A stretch of 64,000 nucleotides of DNA from a virus. The stretch lies in IMG/VR virus record IMGVR_UViG_3300035204_002103, positions 1 to 64,000 of that record; one strand, written 5' to 3'. Each line of letters begins with the position of its first letter. Within the stretch, counting starts at the first letter, position 1. The position numbers and the translations under genes were made by a program. The notes beneath the pieces are model-generated. The model was not told the DNA's origin, made no database searches, and saw nothing but the letters and a program-made list of their open reading frames with translations. This document shows, piece after piece, positions 39,757-47,774 of this stretch.

Positions 39757-39954
39757 ATGAAGAGGTCAATAAAGCTGCTCGATCAGATTATTGAAGCAGC
39801 AGAACTGACGGATTTAAAACATAAACAAAACAACATTAAAAATAAAGCTAGCCGTACAGTTGGTGAAAGTTGGATGGTTTATCATCTAAAATTACTAAAA
39901 GAATCTTTACAAGAAGAGAATGCTCAAAGCCAAGATAATAGACTCAGAGACTAG
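39757..39954 (+). CDS. Small helical protein
   Basis: About 65 residues from ATG 39757 (6 nt after a TATCAT box; longer in-frame starts lie inside the terminator). Predicted mostly helical. It overlaps the next gene by 35 nt. No function recognised. Confidence 0.5.
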   Translation: MKRSIKLLDQIIEAAELTDLKHKQNNIKNKASRTVGESWMVYHLKLLKESLQEENAQSQDNRLRD

Positions 39955-40192
39955 AAAGACCAGAGTGACTTGCTCTGCCTGTGGTTTGTCCTATACAGCC
40001 AGAAACTATTCTATTCTTTACAACAACGAGAAGTTGGCTTTTTTTAAGATGAAAATCCCCAGCAAGAGGCTTAAAATTTATTGTCATGACTGTCTTTATA
40101 AAGAGGTAGCTGCTCACATGGGGGTTCTTAAAGAAATGAAGCTAGAAATGGAGTTAGTAGACCACACCGTTAACCTTGTGTTCCACAAATAA
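39920..40192 (+). CDS. Zinc-ribbon-like protein
   Basis: A 90-residue protein with CSACGLSY (about residues 18-25) and CHDCLYKE (about 55-62), i.e. two CxxC knuckles that can bind one zinc. Basic N-terminus. Possibly nucleic-acid binding; coupled to the gene before it. Confidence 0.6.
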   Translation: MLKAKIIDSETRKTRVTCSACGLSYTARNYSILYNNEKLAFFKMKIPSKRLKIYCHDCLYKEVAAHMGVLKEMKLEMELVDHTVNLVFHK

Positions 40193-40198
40193 CAAAGC

Positions 40199-40226
40199 TT
40201 GCTTTTCAAAGCAAAAAGGGATACCT
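40199..40226 (+). promoter_or_regulatory. Promoter-like element, predicted leaderless start
   Basis: TTGCTT 40199-40204, 16-nt spacer, ATACCT 40221-40226, 7 nt, ATG 40234. The -10 is weak, but the spacing is that of the other promoters. Confidence 0.45.
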
Positions 40227-40233
40227 ATTGTCT

Positions 40234-40827
40234 ATGGAATATAGCGCTTTAAGTGACAAAGATTTGATAAAAAAGTCTAAACTTGGCGATTCAAGAGCTT
40301 TTGGGGAAATAATCCTCCGTGACTCAGAATATGTTTTTACTTGGCTTTTACAAAAAACAAGGGACGAATTTTTAGCGGAGGAGCTTCTTCAAATTACCCT
40401 AATAAAATGCTGGAATAACATAAAGAATTTTAAAGGTGATTCTGCATTCAAAACTTGGGCGTGTGCAATAGCTAGAAATCTTTTTATAGATAATTACAGA
40501 AAAATGCAAAGAAAGAATGAAGAGTCTTTAGAGTTTGGAGATGGAAAAGAGAAATTAACAAAAGCCATGGTAGAGTTTGATCCTCTAAGGAAATTTAAGA
40601 ATGAAGACTTGAAATTTTTCTTGGATGAGATTATGGAGGCGTTATCTGAATCTCACAAAAACGTGTTGCATTATTTTGCGGTAGAAGAGTTGTCTTACGA
40701 AGAAATATCTAAAATAGAAAAATGCTCAATAGGAACAGTTATGTCTAGGCTTTTCTATGCTCGTAAAAAAGCTCAAGGACTAATTAAAAAACATAAAAAG
40801 AAAACAGAATATGGGATTAATAAGTAG
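40234..40827 (+). CDS. ECF-type sigma factor
   Basis: A protein of about 197 residues: region 2 from LGDSRAFGEIILRDSEY through EELLQITLIKCWNNI and FKTWACAIARNLFIDNYRK (region 2.4-like), then region 4 from NVLHYFAVEELSYEEISKI to SIGTVMSRLFYARKKA (HTH). The layout is that of extracytoplasmic-function sigma factors. It overlaps the next gene by 17 nt, an arrangement common for sigma/anti-sigma pairs, although the partner is not recognised. Confidence 0.85.
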   Translation: MEYSALSDKDLIKKSKLGDSRAFGEIILRDSEYVFTWLLQKTRDEFLAEELLQITLIKCWNNIKNFKGDSAFKTWACAIARNLFIDNYRKMQRKNEESLEFGDGKEKLTKAMVEFDPLRKFKNEDLKFFLDEIMEALSESHKNVLHYFAVEELSYEEISKIEKCSIGTVMSRLFYARKKAQGLIKKHKKKTEYGINK

Positions 40828-41416
40828 CTTAGTGTGTGAACATCCCCTACCGGTACCTTTCGATACTTTTTCGGAAGACGAACGGGAGGATTTTAAAGAT
40901 ACGAAGTGGGACGAGATAATGTTCTACACATCCTCCTTCTTTGACAGTGTTTCAGATTATTATGGCATTTCTAACTATACAATCAGTGAAGATGGCCAGT
41001 TTTACAAGAATGAAGTAGAGTTAGAGTTCATAAAAAACGAGAAAGGTGTGGTGGATACAAAAGAGAAGGATATGGGTGTAGAAAAGCTAGATTTTACGGG
41101 GGAAATACATTTCGGAACAGAAGTGCTTGGTAATGAATACGACTATTCAATATCTTTTATAGCTTTGTTTTTCAAAGGAGAACTAAAGGAACTTAATTTA
41201 AGCGAATGGAACAAAAGAAGTAACGAGAAGAGAAAGAAGATGACTCAAGAGATCTACAACACCTTTAAAGAAAAAACAAAAGAGGCAAATAAATTAAGTT
41301 ATAAAATTTCTTATGCTATAAAATGGTTGATTTTTAAATTCCTTGGGTTAGTCACTTCAGTTCTCCTATTCTTTTTAAAAGGAATAGCTTACGCACGCGA
41401 ATGGATGAGATCATGA
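40811..41416 (+). CDS. C-terminally membrane-anchored protein coupled to the ECF sigma
   Basis: A 201-residue protein: soluble acidic N-terminal part (about 1-160) and hydrophobic C-terminal helices (IKWLIFKFLGLVTSVLLFFL). The 17-nt overlap with the sigma gene suggests co-regulation. It could be an anti-sigma-like partner held at the membrane; no zinc motif typical of ZAS anti-sigmas is seen. Confidence 0.55.
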   Translation: MGLISSLVCEHPLPVPFDTFSEDEREDFKDTKWDEIMFYTSSFFDSVSDYYGISNYTISEDGQFYKNEVELEFIKNEKGVVDTKEKDMGVEKLDFTGEIHFGTEVLGNEYDYSISFIALFFKGELKELNLSEWNKRSNEKRKKMTQEIYNTFKEKTKEANKLSYKISYAIKWLIFKFLGLVTSVLLFFLKGIAYAREWMRS

Positions 41417-42048
41417 AGAAGGGGAATTTGCTTTATATTCACATCCCCAGAACAGCGGGGACTTATTTTGAGAAATCCTTAGGATTTAAAGGACATAATA
41501 AAGCGCCTAGATGTGGATCACGAGAATGGGGTGCTTGTTACGAGCAAATAATGGGCTGGGATGTTAAAACAAGAATAATGCTTCAACACGCATCTTATTC
41601 CCAGTTGATAAAGCATGATTTTATTTCTCCAGAAAATAATTTAATAAAGGTTACTATATCAAGAAATCCTTATAGCAGGACGGTGTCACTGTTTAAATAT
41701 TTCGGAGGAGAGACAAAATGGAAAAGCTTTGAAGGCTTTCTAACCCATTTAGAGACAGGGGGAATCAACGGGTACTTCTATATGCCTCAGTGGAAATATA
41801 TTTCCGTAACGCCTCCTCAACTTCAACCTGATTTTGAAATAATTAAATTTGAAAACTTTTCTCTCGATGTCCAAGCTTTAAATAAGAAACATAATTTAAA
41901 GATTAAGACTGATTTTGACTCAGAAAAACACGTCAAAAGTTCTAAAAGAGTTTTTAATAAATACTACAAAACAGAAGAAATCACTCAGAGAGTAAGCGAT
42001 CTTTACGAAAAAGACTTTGAAACGTTTAACTACACATTATTGTCTTGA
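41413..42048 (+). CDS. Sulfotransferase-family protein 2
   Basis: About 211 residues from ATG 41413 (ATGA overlap with the upstream stop). It has the PAPS-binding loop LLYIHIPRTAGTYF (residues about 5-18) and the 3'-phosphate segment VTISRNPYSRTVSLF (about 84-98). It transfers SO3 from PAPS; acceptor unknown. It ends 19 nt into the convergent GT32-like gene. Confidence 0.8.
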   Translation: MKKGNLLYIHIPRTAGTYFEKSLGFKGHNKAPRCGSREWGACYEQIMGWDVKTRIMLQHASYSQLIKHDFISPENNLIKVTISRNPYSRTVSLFKYFGGETKWKSFEGFLTHLETGGINGYFYMPQWKYISVTPPQLQPDFEIIKFENFSLDVQALNKKHNLKIKTDFDSEKHVKSSKRVFNKYYKTEEITQRVSDLYEKDFETFNYTLLS

Positions 42049-42695
42049 TTTTTTTTAATCCAAGAGGCTTTAAAATAGTGTCTCATGTAAGTATTCTTAT
42101 GCTCTAATCCCCAAGCAGTGTGGCTTAGGATTTTTATTTCTTTTGTATTTAAATCTTGAACACTTATTCTGTGTGCTGGAGGTGAGTTAACTCCTTTTTT
42201 GAGAAATATATAAAGATGATTAGTTAAAAACATTGGACCAAGGTGAGCGGGCGGCTTTGGTCTAATATCTTCCACCAAGTTTTTCATTAGCTCAAAGCCC
42301 TTGGATGCCCCAAAAAAAGCGTTAGTAATCCAATTGCCTTTATGAGGCTGAATACCTATGAACTTTGTTTCTTCTGTCAGCAAATCATCTATTCGTTTAT
42401 AGCACTCGATGTCTGTATCGACATATATGCCTCCATATTTGAGTACGGCGACAGCCCTAACGACATCAGCTTGACACGCGTAACAAGGGGGGTCAGTGGG
42501 TTGGTTTTTACCATTTGATTCGTTAAAAGCTTCCAAGCAGTTTTCTGGCATATCTAATTCAGGTAATGAATCATTATCCCAAAGCATGAATTTCCAGTCT
42601 GGGTGAATTTTCCTGAAAGATTCCCTGAATTCGATTTCTTCTTTCGGCATCGGTTTCGGTCCGATCCAAACGTGATGGAATATTTTAGGTATCAT
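42030..42695 (-). CDS. Glycosyltransferase (GT32-like)
   Basis: A 221-residue GT-A transferase: IPKIFHHVWIGPKPMP at the start, FMLWDNDSLP, ADVVRAVAVLKYGGIYVDTDIECY (DxD in DTD) and GASKGFELM. This is the OCH1/capsular-transferase (GT32) pattern. It transfers a sugar in a surface glycan. Acceptor unknown. Confidence 0.8.
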   Translation of the reverse strand: MIPKIFHHVWIGPKPMPKEEIEFRESFRKIHPDWKFMLWDNDSLPELDMPENCLEAFNESNGKNQPTDPPCYACQADVVRAVAVLKYGGIYVDTDIECYKRIDDLLTEETKFIGIQPHKGNWITNAFFGASKGFELMKNLVEDIRPKPPAHLGPMFLTNHLYIFLKKGVNSPPAHRISVQDLNTKEIKILSHTAWGLEHKNTYMRHYFKASWIKKNQDNNV

Positions 42696-42731
42696 TTATG
42701 TATTTATTGTAGTTTTTTTATAATTTATTCT

Positions 42732-43232
42732 CTAACAAAAAATAACAAATTGATTTTTAATAATTTCAATTTTAGCGTTATGAACCTTTACAAATTCATT
42801 GACGGCACGCTTTGGACCAAAGGGGCAGTCGACACTAGTCCACCCATAGTCATCACCACACAAGAAGCCACCTTTTTTTACGAGAGGATAATAAAAATCT
42901 AAATCTTTTAAAACCATTGGATACGTATGATCGCCGTCGATATAAACCCAATCAAAATACTCTTTAGGAAATTCAACTTCAGTAGAAAAGCTTCTGTGCA
43001 GCTCTACGCGATTATCATCCGCAAATCTTTTTTGTACGGAGTGATAAATTTTATCCATTTTTTCTTGCTCGATAGAATACCACATTTTTTTATAGTTTTG
43101 ATGTTTCCACGGATCTATAAGATGGAGTTTTGATGGTTTTCGTTTTAGTATTTTCGAAGAAAAAGAACCTTTCCATACTCCTATTTCAGCACATATATCA
43201 TTTTCTTTTATCTTTGTTAAGGGGTATCTCAT
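42732..43232 (-). CDS. Class I SAM-dependent methyltransferase
   Basis: A 166-residue protein of Methyltransf_24 type: AEIGVWKGSFS (SAM-binding motif I, about residues 15-25), LHLIDPW (motif II Asp), then DWVYIDGDHTY. Such enzymes in glycan clusters methylate sugars. It overlaps the sulfotransferase gene by ATGA (43229-43232). Confidence 0.78.
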   Translation of the reverse strand: MRYPLTKIKENDICAEIGVWKGSFSSKILKRKPSKLHLIDPWKHQNYKKMWYSIEQEKMDKIYHSVQKRFADDNRVELHRSFSTEVEFPKEYFDWVYIDGDHTYPMVLKDLDFYYPLVKKGGFLCGDDYGWTSVDCPFGPKRAVNEFVKVHNAKIEIIKNQFVIFC

Positions 43233-43843
43233 TTTCCAAATTCATAACCGAAATACTCAATGTCTTTTGCGTATTTTTCCGCAACGATTTGCTTTGTTTC
43301 TTTATCGTAATATTCGGTATAGTGTTTGTGTTTTGTTTTATTTATGTGTGGAAGTTGCTGTCGGGGAATTCCAATTTTATCACAGACGATGTTGAAGTCA
43401 TCTTGGAGGTTTTCGAATCTCCCTATGAAATTTACTTTGTGATGATTATGCTCTACCCAATCTAATAAATTACCATCTTGACCTCCCCTTGCGGTGACAT
43501 TGGTAGATCTAATAACGGGAGTCTTAAAGGTTTCATCCTTTAACCATTCAGAAAAACTTAATTTTGAAAAGTGTTGATTTTTCTTTCTCCAAACAGTTGG
43601 CCAAGAGCCGTTCGATTTCCACAAGTAATAGTACATTGATACAGTCATATCCCATGGATTCCTTACAAACGAAAATGTGAAATAATCACTACAAAAAGTA
43701 TTATTAAGTACGTAATCTTTAAGCGTCCAATGTTTGGCGGAGATACTGACCCCGTTTATGGGGGATCGTAGAGAATTTTCTATGCTTGTGCCACCGGTTT
43801 TAGGAATGTGCACAAAAATAAATTTATTTTTATGATCTATCAT
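43229..43843 (-). CDS. Sulfotransferase-family protein 3
   Basis: A 204-residue protein with FIFVHIPKTGGTSIENSL (PAPS loop, residues about 8-25) and FSFVRNPWDMTVSMYYY (3'-phosphate segment). Minus-strand operon with the methyltransferase and GT32-like genes, so a glycan-decorating module. Confidence 0.83.
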   Translation of the reverse strand: MIDHKNKFIFVHIPKTGGTSIENSLRSPINGVSISAKHWTLKDYVLNNTFCSDYFTFSFVRNPWDMTVSMYYYLWKSNGSWPTVWRKKNQHFSKLSFSEWLKDETFKTPVIRSTNVTARGGQDGNLLDWVEHNHHKVNFIGRFENLQDDFNIVCDKIGIPRQQLPHINKTKHKHYTEYYDKETKQIVAEKYAKDIEYFGYEFGK

Positions 43844-43848
43844 AACTT

Positions 43849-44166
43849 TTACATTTCTTTAAAATTTTTGATTTGACCTAATATATTTAATGTATTTTCA
43901 CAAGTTATACTGTTGACTTGTATTGTTTTTGGATAATTTAATTCTCTATCAATTCTTACGCCATCTATATTCCATTCAGGCTGAACAAAATCGTCAACGA
44001 AGTCAAACCAGCCTTTTCTTTTTAATAAATTAAAATAGTAGTCTATATCTTCTTTTTGAGACTCTAAAATAACGTCATAATCTAGCTCTTTTTTTGCTAT
44101 CATGGTAATATGCCTAAAATATAAGCCTTCATTGCAAGATAAACTAGAAACAACGATTAAATTCAT
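43849..44166 (-). CDS. Hypothetical protein, glycan operon head
   Basis: A 105-residue protein (MNLIVVSSLSCNEG start). It contains DFVDDFVQPEWNIDGVRID; no known domain. It is first in the minus-strand glycan operon, divergent from the epimerase gene. A GTGTAAT box lies 10 nt upstream. Confidence 0.5.
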   Translation of the reverse strand: MNLIVVSSLSCNEGLYFRHITMIAKKELDYDVILESQKEDIDYYFNLLKRKGWFDFVDDFVQPEWNIDGVRIDRELNYPKTIQVNSITCENTLNILGQIKNFKEM

Positions 44167-44176
44167 ATAGTATATT

Positions 44177-44183
44177 ATTACAC
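44177..44183 (-). promoter_or_regulatory. GTGTAAT box, 10 nt before ATG
   Basis: Minus-strand GTGTAAT (44183-44177), 10 nt, ATG at 44166. It lies in the short divergent gap with the epimerase gene. Confidence 0.45.
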
Positions 44184-44184
44184 A

Positions 44185-45129
44185 ATGAACAAGGCTTTAG
44201 TAACAGGAGGATGTGGCTTTATAGGTAGCCATTTAGTTGATCGCTTAGTAAGGCAGGGCGTGCAGGTTGAGATCGTAGACGACCTCTCTGCTTCAGAAAA
44301 TGAGGCTTTTTATTATAACGAGACTCAATTTCCGGGGTCAGCGACGTATCATAAGACAAATATTCTAAATAAAGCCCAACTTGAGGGCATATTTTCAAGC
44401 TTTAACCCTGATGCAGTATTTCATCTTGCTGCAAAAGCTAGAATCCAACGCGCCATAAAAAATCCCATAGAAACTTGTGAGGTAAATTTTCAGGGAACCT
44501 GTAATATTCTTGAGCTTTCTAGAAAATACGAAGTTAGTAGAGTGATGTTTTCTTCTACGTCTTCCATTTACGGTCTAAAAAATTCTTGCCCCCTTAATGA
44601 AGATATGCCGAGAGATTGTCTTAACCCATATTCGGTCAGCAAGTCTGCCGCAGAAGATTTGTGCAAAATGTATCACGATCTTTACGGTCTCAAGACAGTA
44701 ATTTTTAGATATTTTAATGTTTTTGGAGAAAGACAACCTCTTAAGGGGGATTACGCTCCGGTTGTTGGTCTTTTTTATAGGCAAAAAGCGTCTGGCGTAC
44801 CGATGACTATTGTCGGAGATGGTTTGCAGACAAGAGACTTTACTTACGTTAAAGACGTAGTAGAAGCAAATATGTTAGCCGCGACATCTTCTAACGAAAA
44901 AATTTTTGGAGAAGTATTCAATGTAGGATCTGGAGAAAGCACATCCGTGCTGCAAATTTCTGAAATGATTGGGGGGGAAGCCTCCTTTCTTCCAGAAAGG
45001 AAAGGAGAAGCTAGGGAAACCTTAGCGGATATATCAAAAATTCGTAAATTTCTATTCTTTTCCCCAACAGTAAGACTAAGCGATTGGATGGAAAAAGAAA
45101 ACAATAACATAAATAAATATGCCTCGTAA
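44185..45129 (+). CDS. NDP-sugar epimerase/dehydratase (extended SDR, GalE/WbpP-like)
   Basis: A 314-residue extended SDR: TGGCGFIGSHLVDRL (nucleotide motif, about residues 7-21), SSTSSIYG with the catalytic Ser, NPYSVSK (YxxxK), RYFNVFGERQ and VFNVGSGE. Typical of UDP-glucose/GlcNAc 4-epimerases. It interconverts UDP sugars (possibly UDP-Glc/UDP-Gal or N-acetylated forms) feeding the glycosyltransferases. Confidence 0.88.
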   Translation: MNKALVTGGCGFIGSHLVDRLVRQGVQVEIVDDLSASENEAFYYNETQFPGSATYHKTNILNKAQLEGIFSSFNPDAVFHLAAKARIQRAIKNPIETCEVNFQGTCNILELSRKYEVSRVMFSSTSSIYGLKNSCPLNEDMPRDCLNPYSVSKSAAEDLCKMYHDLYGLKTVIFRYFNVFGERQPLKGDYAPVVGLFYRQKASGVPMTIVGDGLQTRDFTYVKDVVEANMLAATSSNEKIFGEVFNVGSGESTSVLQISEMIGGEASFLPERKGEARETLADISKIRKFLFFSPTVRLSDWMEKENNNINKYAS

Positions 45130-45634
45130 GAAAAAAAATAAAAATAAGAAAAAGACGCAGCAATCAGCTACCAATGCTGCGCTTAACGCTGTGAACCCCA
45201 AGGCTCTTAATAAAGATCAACGACGACGATTAGATCACATGAAGGCCGTGAAGCGCACTCATGATCCAAATTTTGGCGGAAGCGGTCACGCAGCAGCCAT
45301 GAATGCAGATCAAGCAGCCCTACCACCGCGCACGGCGCATTACGATAAAAGAACAGGAACCCAAAAAAGCGAAGCAGTAAAGGTCGGAGAGACCAATAAC
45401 GAAGTAACTTACGCATGGACGGAAGACAGGGGTGGAGAAAATGTACACGTAAAAAAGCGGTCATACTTCAAAGATCATGCAAAGGCTCAGTACGAAAATG
45501 ATTGGACTTCTGATCACGGAAACCATTGTAAAATAAATAAAGAAAAATTTGACGAAGGTTACAAGGAGATCTTTGGAGAGGAAAAGAAGGGAGCTGCTTC
45601 GGGGACATTTAAGAGATTCAAGAAAACATACTAA
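45119..45634 (+). CDS. Lys-rich protein with C-terminal motif shared with next gene
   Basis: A 171-residue protein: a Lys-rich N-terminus (PRKKKNKNKKKTQQ) then an acidic/aromatic body. Its end (GYKEIFGEEKKG ... RFKKTY) shares NxxYKxIFG and FKKTY-COOH with the next small gene. It overlaps the epimerase stop by 11 nt. Function unknown; the basic start suggests nucleic-acid binding. Confidence 0.55.
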   Translation: MPRKKKNKNKKKTQQSATNAALNAVNPKALNKDQRRRLDHMKAVKRTHDPNFGGSGHAAAMNADQAALPPRTAHYDKRTGTQKSEAVKVGETNNEVTYAWTEDRGGENVHVKKRSYFKDHAKAQYENDWTSDHGNHCKINKEKFDEGYKEIFGEEKKGAASGTFKRFKKTY

Positions 45635-45804
45635 TGAGCGCAGGAAAAGGAGACAAACCAAGGCCCGTCGATAAAAAGAAGTACGACAATAATTATAAAA
45701 AAATATTCGGCGGCAAGAGAAAGCTTCAAGGGTATCAAGCTCACGAAGATTGTGATGACTGCTTCAAGAAAATAGGTATAAAAAAATTTAAAAAAACCTA
45801 TTGA
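45634..45804 (+). CDS. 56-residue protein sharing the FKKTY tail
   Basis: ATG 45634 (TAATG overlap) to TGA 45804, MSAGKGDKPRPVDKKKYDNNY start. Its NNYKKIFGGKRK and terminal FKKTY match the preceding gene's end. The GDKPRPVDKKKYDNNY segment is like small phage proteins of unknown role. Its stop lies in the -35 box of the next promoter. Confidence 0.6.
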   Translation: MSAGKGDKPRPVDKKKYDNNYKKIFGGKRKLQGYQAHEDCDDCFKKIGIKKFKKTY

Positions 45805-45828
45805 CAAAAAATAAAAAGCTGGTATATT
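45801..45828 (+). promoter_or_regulatory. Sigma-70-type promoter, predicted leaderless start
   Basis: TTGACA 45801-45806, 16-nt spacer, TATATT 45823-45828, 7 nt, ATG 45836. Confidence 0.78.
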
Positions 45829-45835
45829 ATTAAGT

Positions 45836-46024
45836 ATGAAGACGATGATCTACCAGAACCTCAAAGGCGAAAAACACTTGTACCAAATCGAAGATCCAGA
45901 TCCAGCAGAGACATTCGGCAATAAGGAGGAAAAGCTGAATGATAAAGGTTTTAAAGCTAAATGTTTAAATAGAGACAATCAATGGCGTTCATTCAGGTAT
46001 GATGGCGTTATAGCAATAAGCTAA
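45836..46024 (+). CDS. Small hypothetical protein
   Basis: A 62-residue protein, mixed strand/helix, no domain recognised. It has a strong promoter and probably is expressed as a leaderless mRNA with the next gene (4-nt gap). Confidence 0.55.
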   Translation: MKTMIYQNLKGEKHLYQIEDPDPAETFGNKEEKLNDKGFKAKCLNRDNQWRSFRYDGVIAIS

Positions 46025-46028
46025 TAAG

Positions 46029-46373
46029 ATGCAAGTAGTAGTAATTTACAATCCGAAAAAGAAGTGCTTGGAAGTTAAGGGCAGGAAAGAGAATGCCCGT
46101 TATGCCGATAAGCCAGCAGTACTTAAACGTACCCACGCTTTACACATGGGAGAAGTTTCCGTTACCAAGCAAACACTTACTGGAAAAGTAGACTTAGACG
46201 ATATTCGCTCTTTAGAAGAAAAGAAAACCCCTCGCCCAAAGTGGAAGCACCAAGTGAGGGTTAAAAGACAGAAGGGGAAGACTCCAAAACTTGTAAATTT
46301 AAAAGATGGGAAAGATATTGATCAATATCACCCCAGAGTCTTCGTAGAAGATTCTAAAATTTTTGTTCTTTAA
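46029..46373 (+). CDS. Hypothetical beta-rich protein
   Basis: A 114-residue protein with several short beta strands and basic C-terminal part. It lies directly before the probable structured RNA at 46381. No domain recognised. Confidence 0.5.
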   Translation: MQVVVIYNPKKKCLEVKGRKENARYADKPAVLKRTHALHMGEVSVTKQTLTGKVDLDDIRSLEEKKTPRPKWKHQVRVKRQKGKTPKLVNLKDGKDIDQYHPRVFVEDSKIFVL

Positions 46374-46380
46374 AATAATT

Positions 46381-46645
46381 TTGCTGGTTGATCACCAGCA
46401 AAGGGTGTGACTGAATAAACTGCTGTCGCGGCAGTTAAGGTACAGGGCTTGTAGGCAGGAGATCACCGTCTCTGGGGGCTTACAAGGGCTGGTTCAAAGT
46501 AGGGTTTCTCACGAAACTCAAGCTGTGACCCCGAAACGATGGAGGTAAATGAGATTCCTCCCACCCATTAATTTTGAAACTGAGCGGATAGCGATAGGTG
46601 ATTAATATAGATTCTTCATAGATAGCCTTACGCCGTGACCCTCTC
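46381..46645 (+). ncRNA. Candidate structured RNA with own terminator
   Basis: The 371-bp stretch 46374-46744 has no gene. Plus-strand hairpins: TTGCTGG/CCAGCAA (46381-46401), AACTGC/GCAGTT (46418-46436), CTTGTA/TACAAG (46448-46486) with an inner GAGA/TCTC, GTTTC/GAAAC (46504-46517), GGAGG/CCTCC (46541-46561). Distal AGGGT (46402-46406) can pair with ACCCT (46638-46642) to close them. A terminator follows. No match to tmRNA or RNase P motifs. Family unknown. Confidence 0.5.
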
Positions 46646-46659
46646 TTTTTCAACCTAAG

Positions 46660-46702
46660 GGCGGTGTAGCTTCTTAACGGATTAACTGCACCGTCTTTTT
46701 TT
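46660..46702 (+). terminator. Rho-independent terminator
   Basis: 10-bp stem with two wobbles, GGCGGTGTAG (46660-46669)/CTGCACCGTC (46686-46695), then seven T. It fits the end of the structured-RNA transcript. Confidence 0.85.
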
Positions 46703-46703
46703 C

Positions 46704-46731
46704 TTGAAAAAATAAAAAAAATTCATATACT
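46704..46731 (+). promoter_or_regulatory. Sigma-70-type promoter
   Basis: TTGAAA 46704-46709, 16-nt spacer, TATACT 46726-46731, 13 nt to ATG 46745. Confidence 0.65.
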
Positions 46732-46744
46732 TTCTTTAAGACTA

Positions 46745-47467
46745 ATGAAAGCATTATCTCGCATGACGCATCTTCCTTCTGAGAAATCGAAAAATCCACC
46801 TAAACTTAATATAGTTACACCGTGTTCTCGTCCAGAAAACTTACCTCGCATAGCTCGCTCTATAATTCGCGGTTTCGTAAATCATGGCTGGCATGGAGAA
46901 ATGGGTGGCACTTTAGGGGTTCTCGCAGTTAGGTGGTGGGTTGTTTTTGATATGAACAGCCTTAGTTTAAATAAAGTAAATCAAGGATGTTTATCTATTT
47001 CAGATGGTAGATTTTCGGCGTTGAATCCAACGTTTCTTTTTAACGATAAGAAGGGGGAAGCGGGGCATCAGCACCGTAATATGGTATTAGAAATACTAGA
47101 GGAACGTAATGAATCTGGATGGTATTATAATGTTGATGACGACAATATCCTTCACGAAAAATTTTGGGAAGTAGGAGTTGAGCTAAAACGTAATTCAACA
47201 GCTATAGCCGTAAATCAAGTTTTAAGGAATGGTGAACCAAGGTTTAGTCCAGTTGTCCATGTTCCTTTGGAAGCTAAACCGGAAAATATGAAGCTTTGTT
47301 TCGTAGATACTGCTCAGGTTATTTTCAATTTAGAAAAAATAAAAGGCAGAAAGTTTGACTCATCTCGTTATGACGCAGACGGGCTTTTTATTGAGGGCTT
47401 ATTTAATGACGACGATGATTTTGTTTTTATCGACAAAGACCTGTCTTATTACAACTACTTATCATGA
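46745..47467 (+). CDS. Glycosyltransferase with GT43-like DDDN motif
   Basis: A 240-residue GT-A protein. The N-terminal NIVTPCSRPENLPRIARSI and RWWVVFD, the GHQHRNMVLEIL segment and GWYYNVDDDNILHEKFWEV (DDDN, about residues 137-140) follow the order seen in GT43 beta-1,3-glucuronyltransferases. Related phage GTs share this motif, so the donor is inferred. It is 1.6 kb from the epimerase and could use UDP-glucuronate made by the Ugd at 34046. Confidence 0.65.
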   Translation: MKALSRMTHLPSEKSKNPPKLNIVTPCSRPENLPRIARSIIRGFVNHGWHGEMGGTLGVLAVRWWVVFDMNSLSLNKVNQGCLSISDGRFSALNPTFLFNDKKGEAGHQHRNMVLEILEERNESGWYYNVDDDNILHEKFWEVGVELKRNSTAIAVNQVLRNGEPRFSPVVHVPLEAKPENMKLCFVDTAQVIFNLEKIKGRKFDSSRYDADGLFIEGLFNDDDDFVFIDKDLSYYNYLS

Positions 47468-47769
47468 ATGAGGACTACATAGTAACTTGTGGAAGTTGGA
47501 ACGAAAGAGTGACCGTTGATAGAAGCATATTTGAAAGTCACGAGGAAGCCTGTTTCGAAGCAGCAACAAGGTGCCTTGAAAAACACTTCTTAACGAGTGA
47601 TTATCTCCAAGATAAGAAACAAGGAATAACGAAAGACCTTACAAGATGTTTAGTTCGTCCAGCGGATTCTTTAGACAATAACAAAGATGACTACATAGTC
47701 TTTCCTCCAAAAATTTATGAAAATATAGGGGTAGGCGTAGTAAAAAAATATTTCAAACAAATAATGTAA
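47464..47769 (+). CDS. Hypothetical protein
   Basis: A 101-residue soluble protein coupled by ATGA to the glycosyltransferase. Two Cys (FEAATRCL, LTRCLV). No domain recognised. Confidence 0.5.
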   Translation: MNEDYIVTCGSWNERVTVDRSIFESHEEACFEAATRCLEKHFLTSDYLQDKKQGITKDLTRCLVRPADSLDNNKDDYIVFPPKIYENIGVGVVKKYFKQIM

Positions 47770-47774
47770 TTTTT

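Noticed and set aside
46381-46645. RNase P RNA or tmRNA
   Set aside because: The conserved P4 strings (GAGGAAAGTC, ACAGNAA) and the T-arm are not found.
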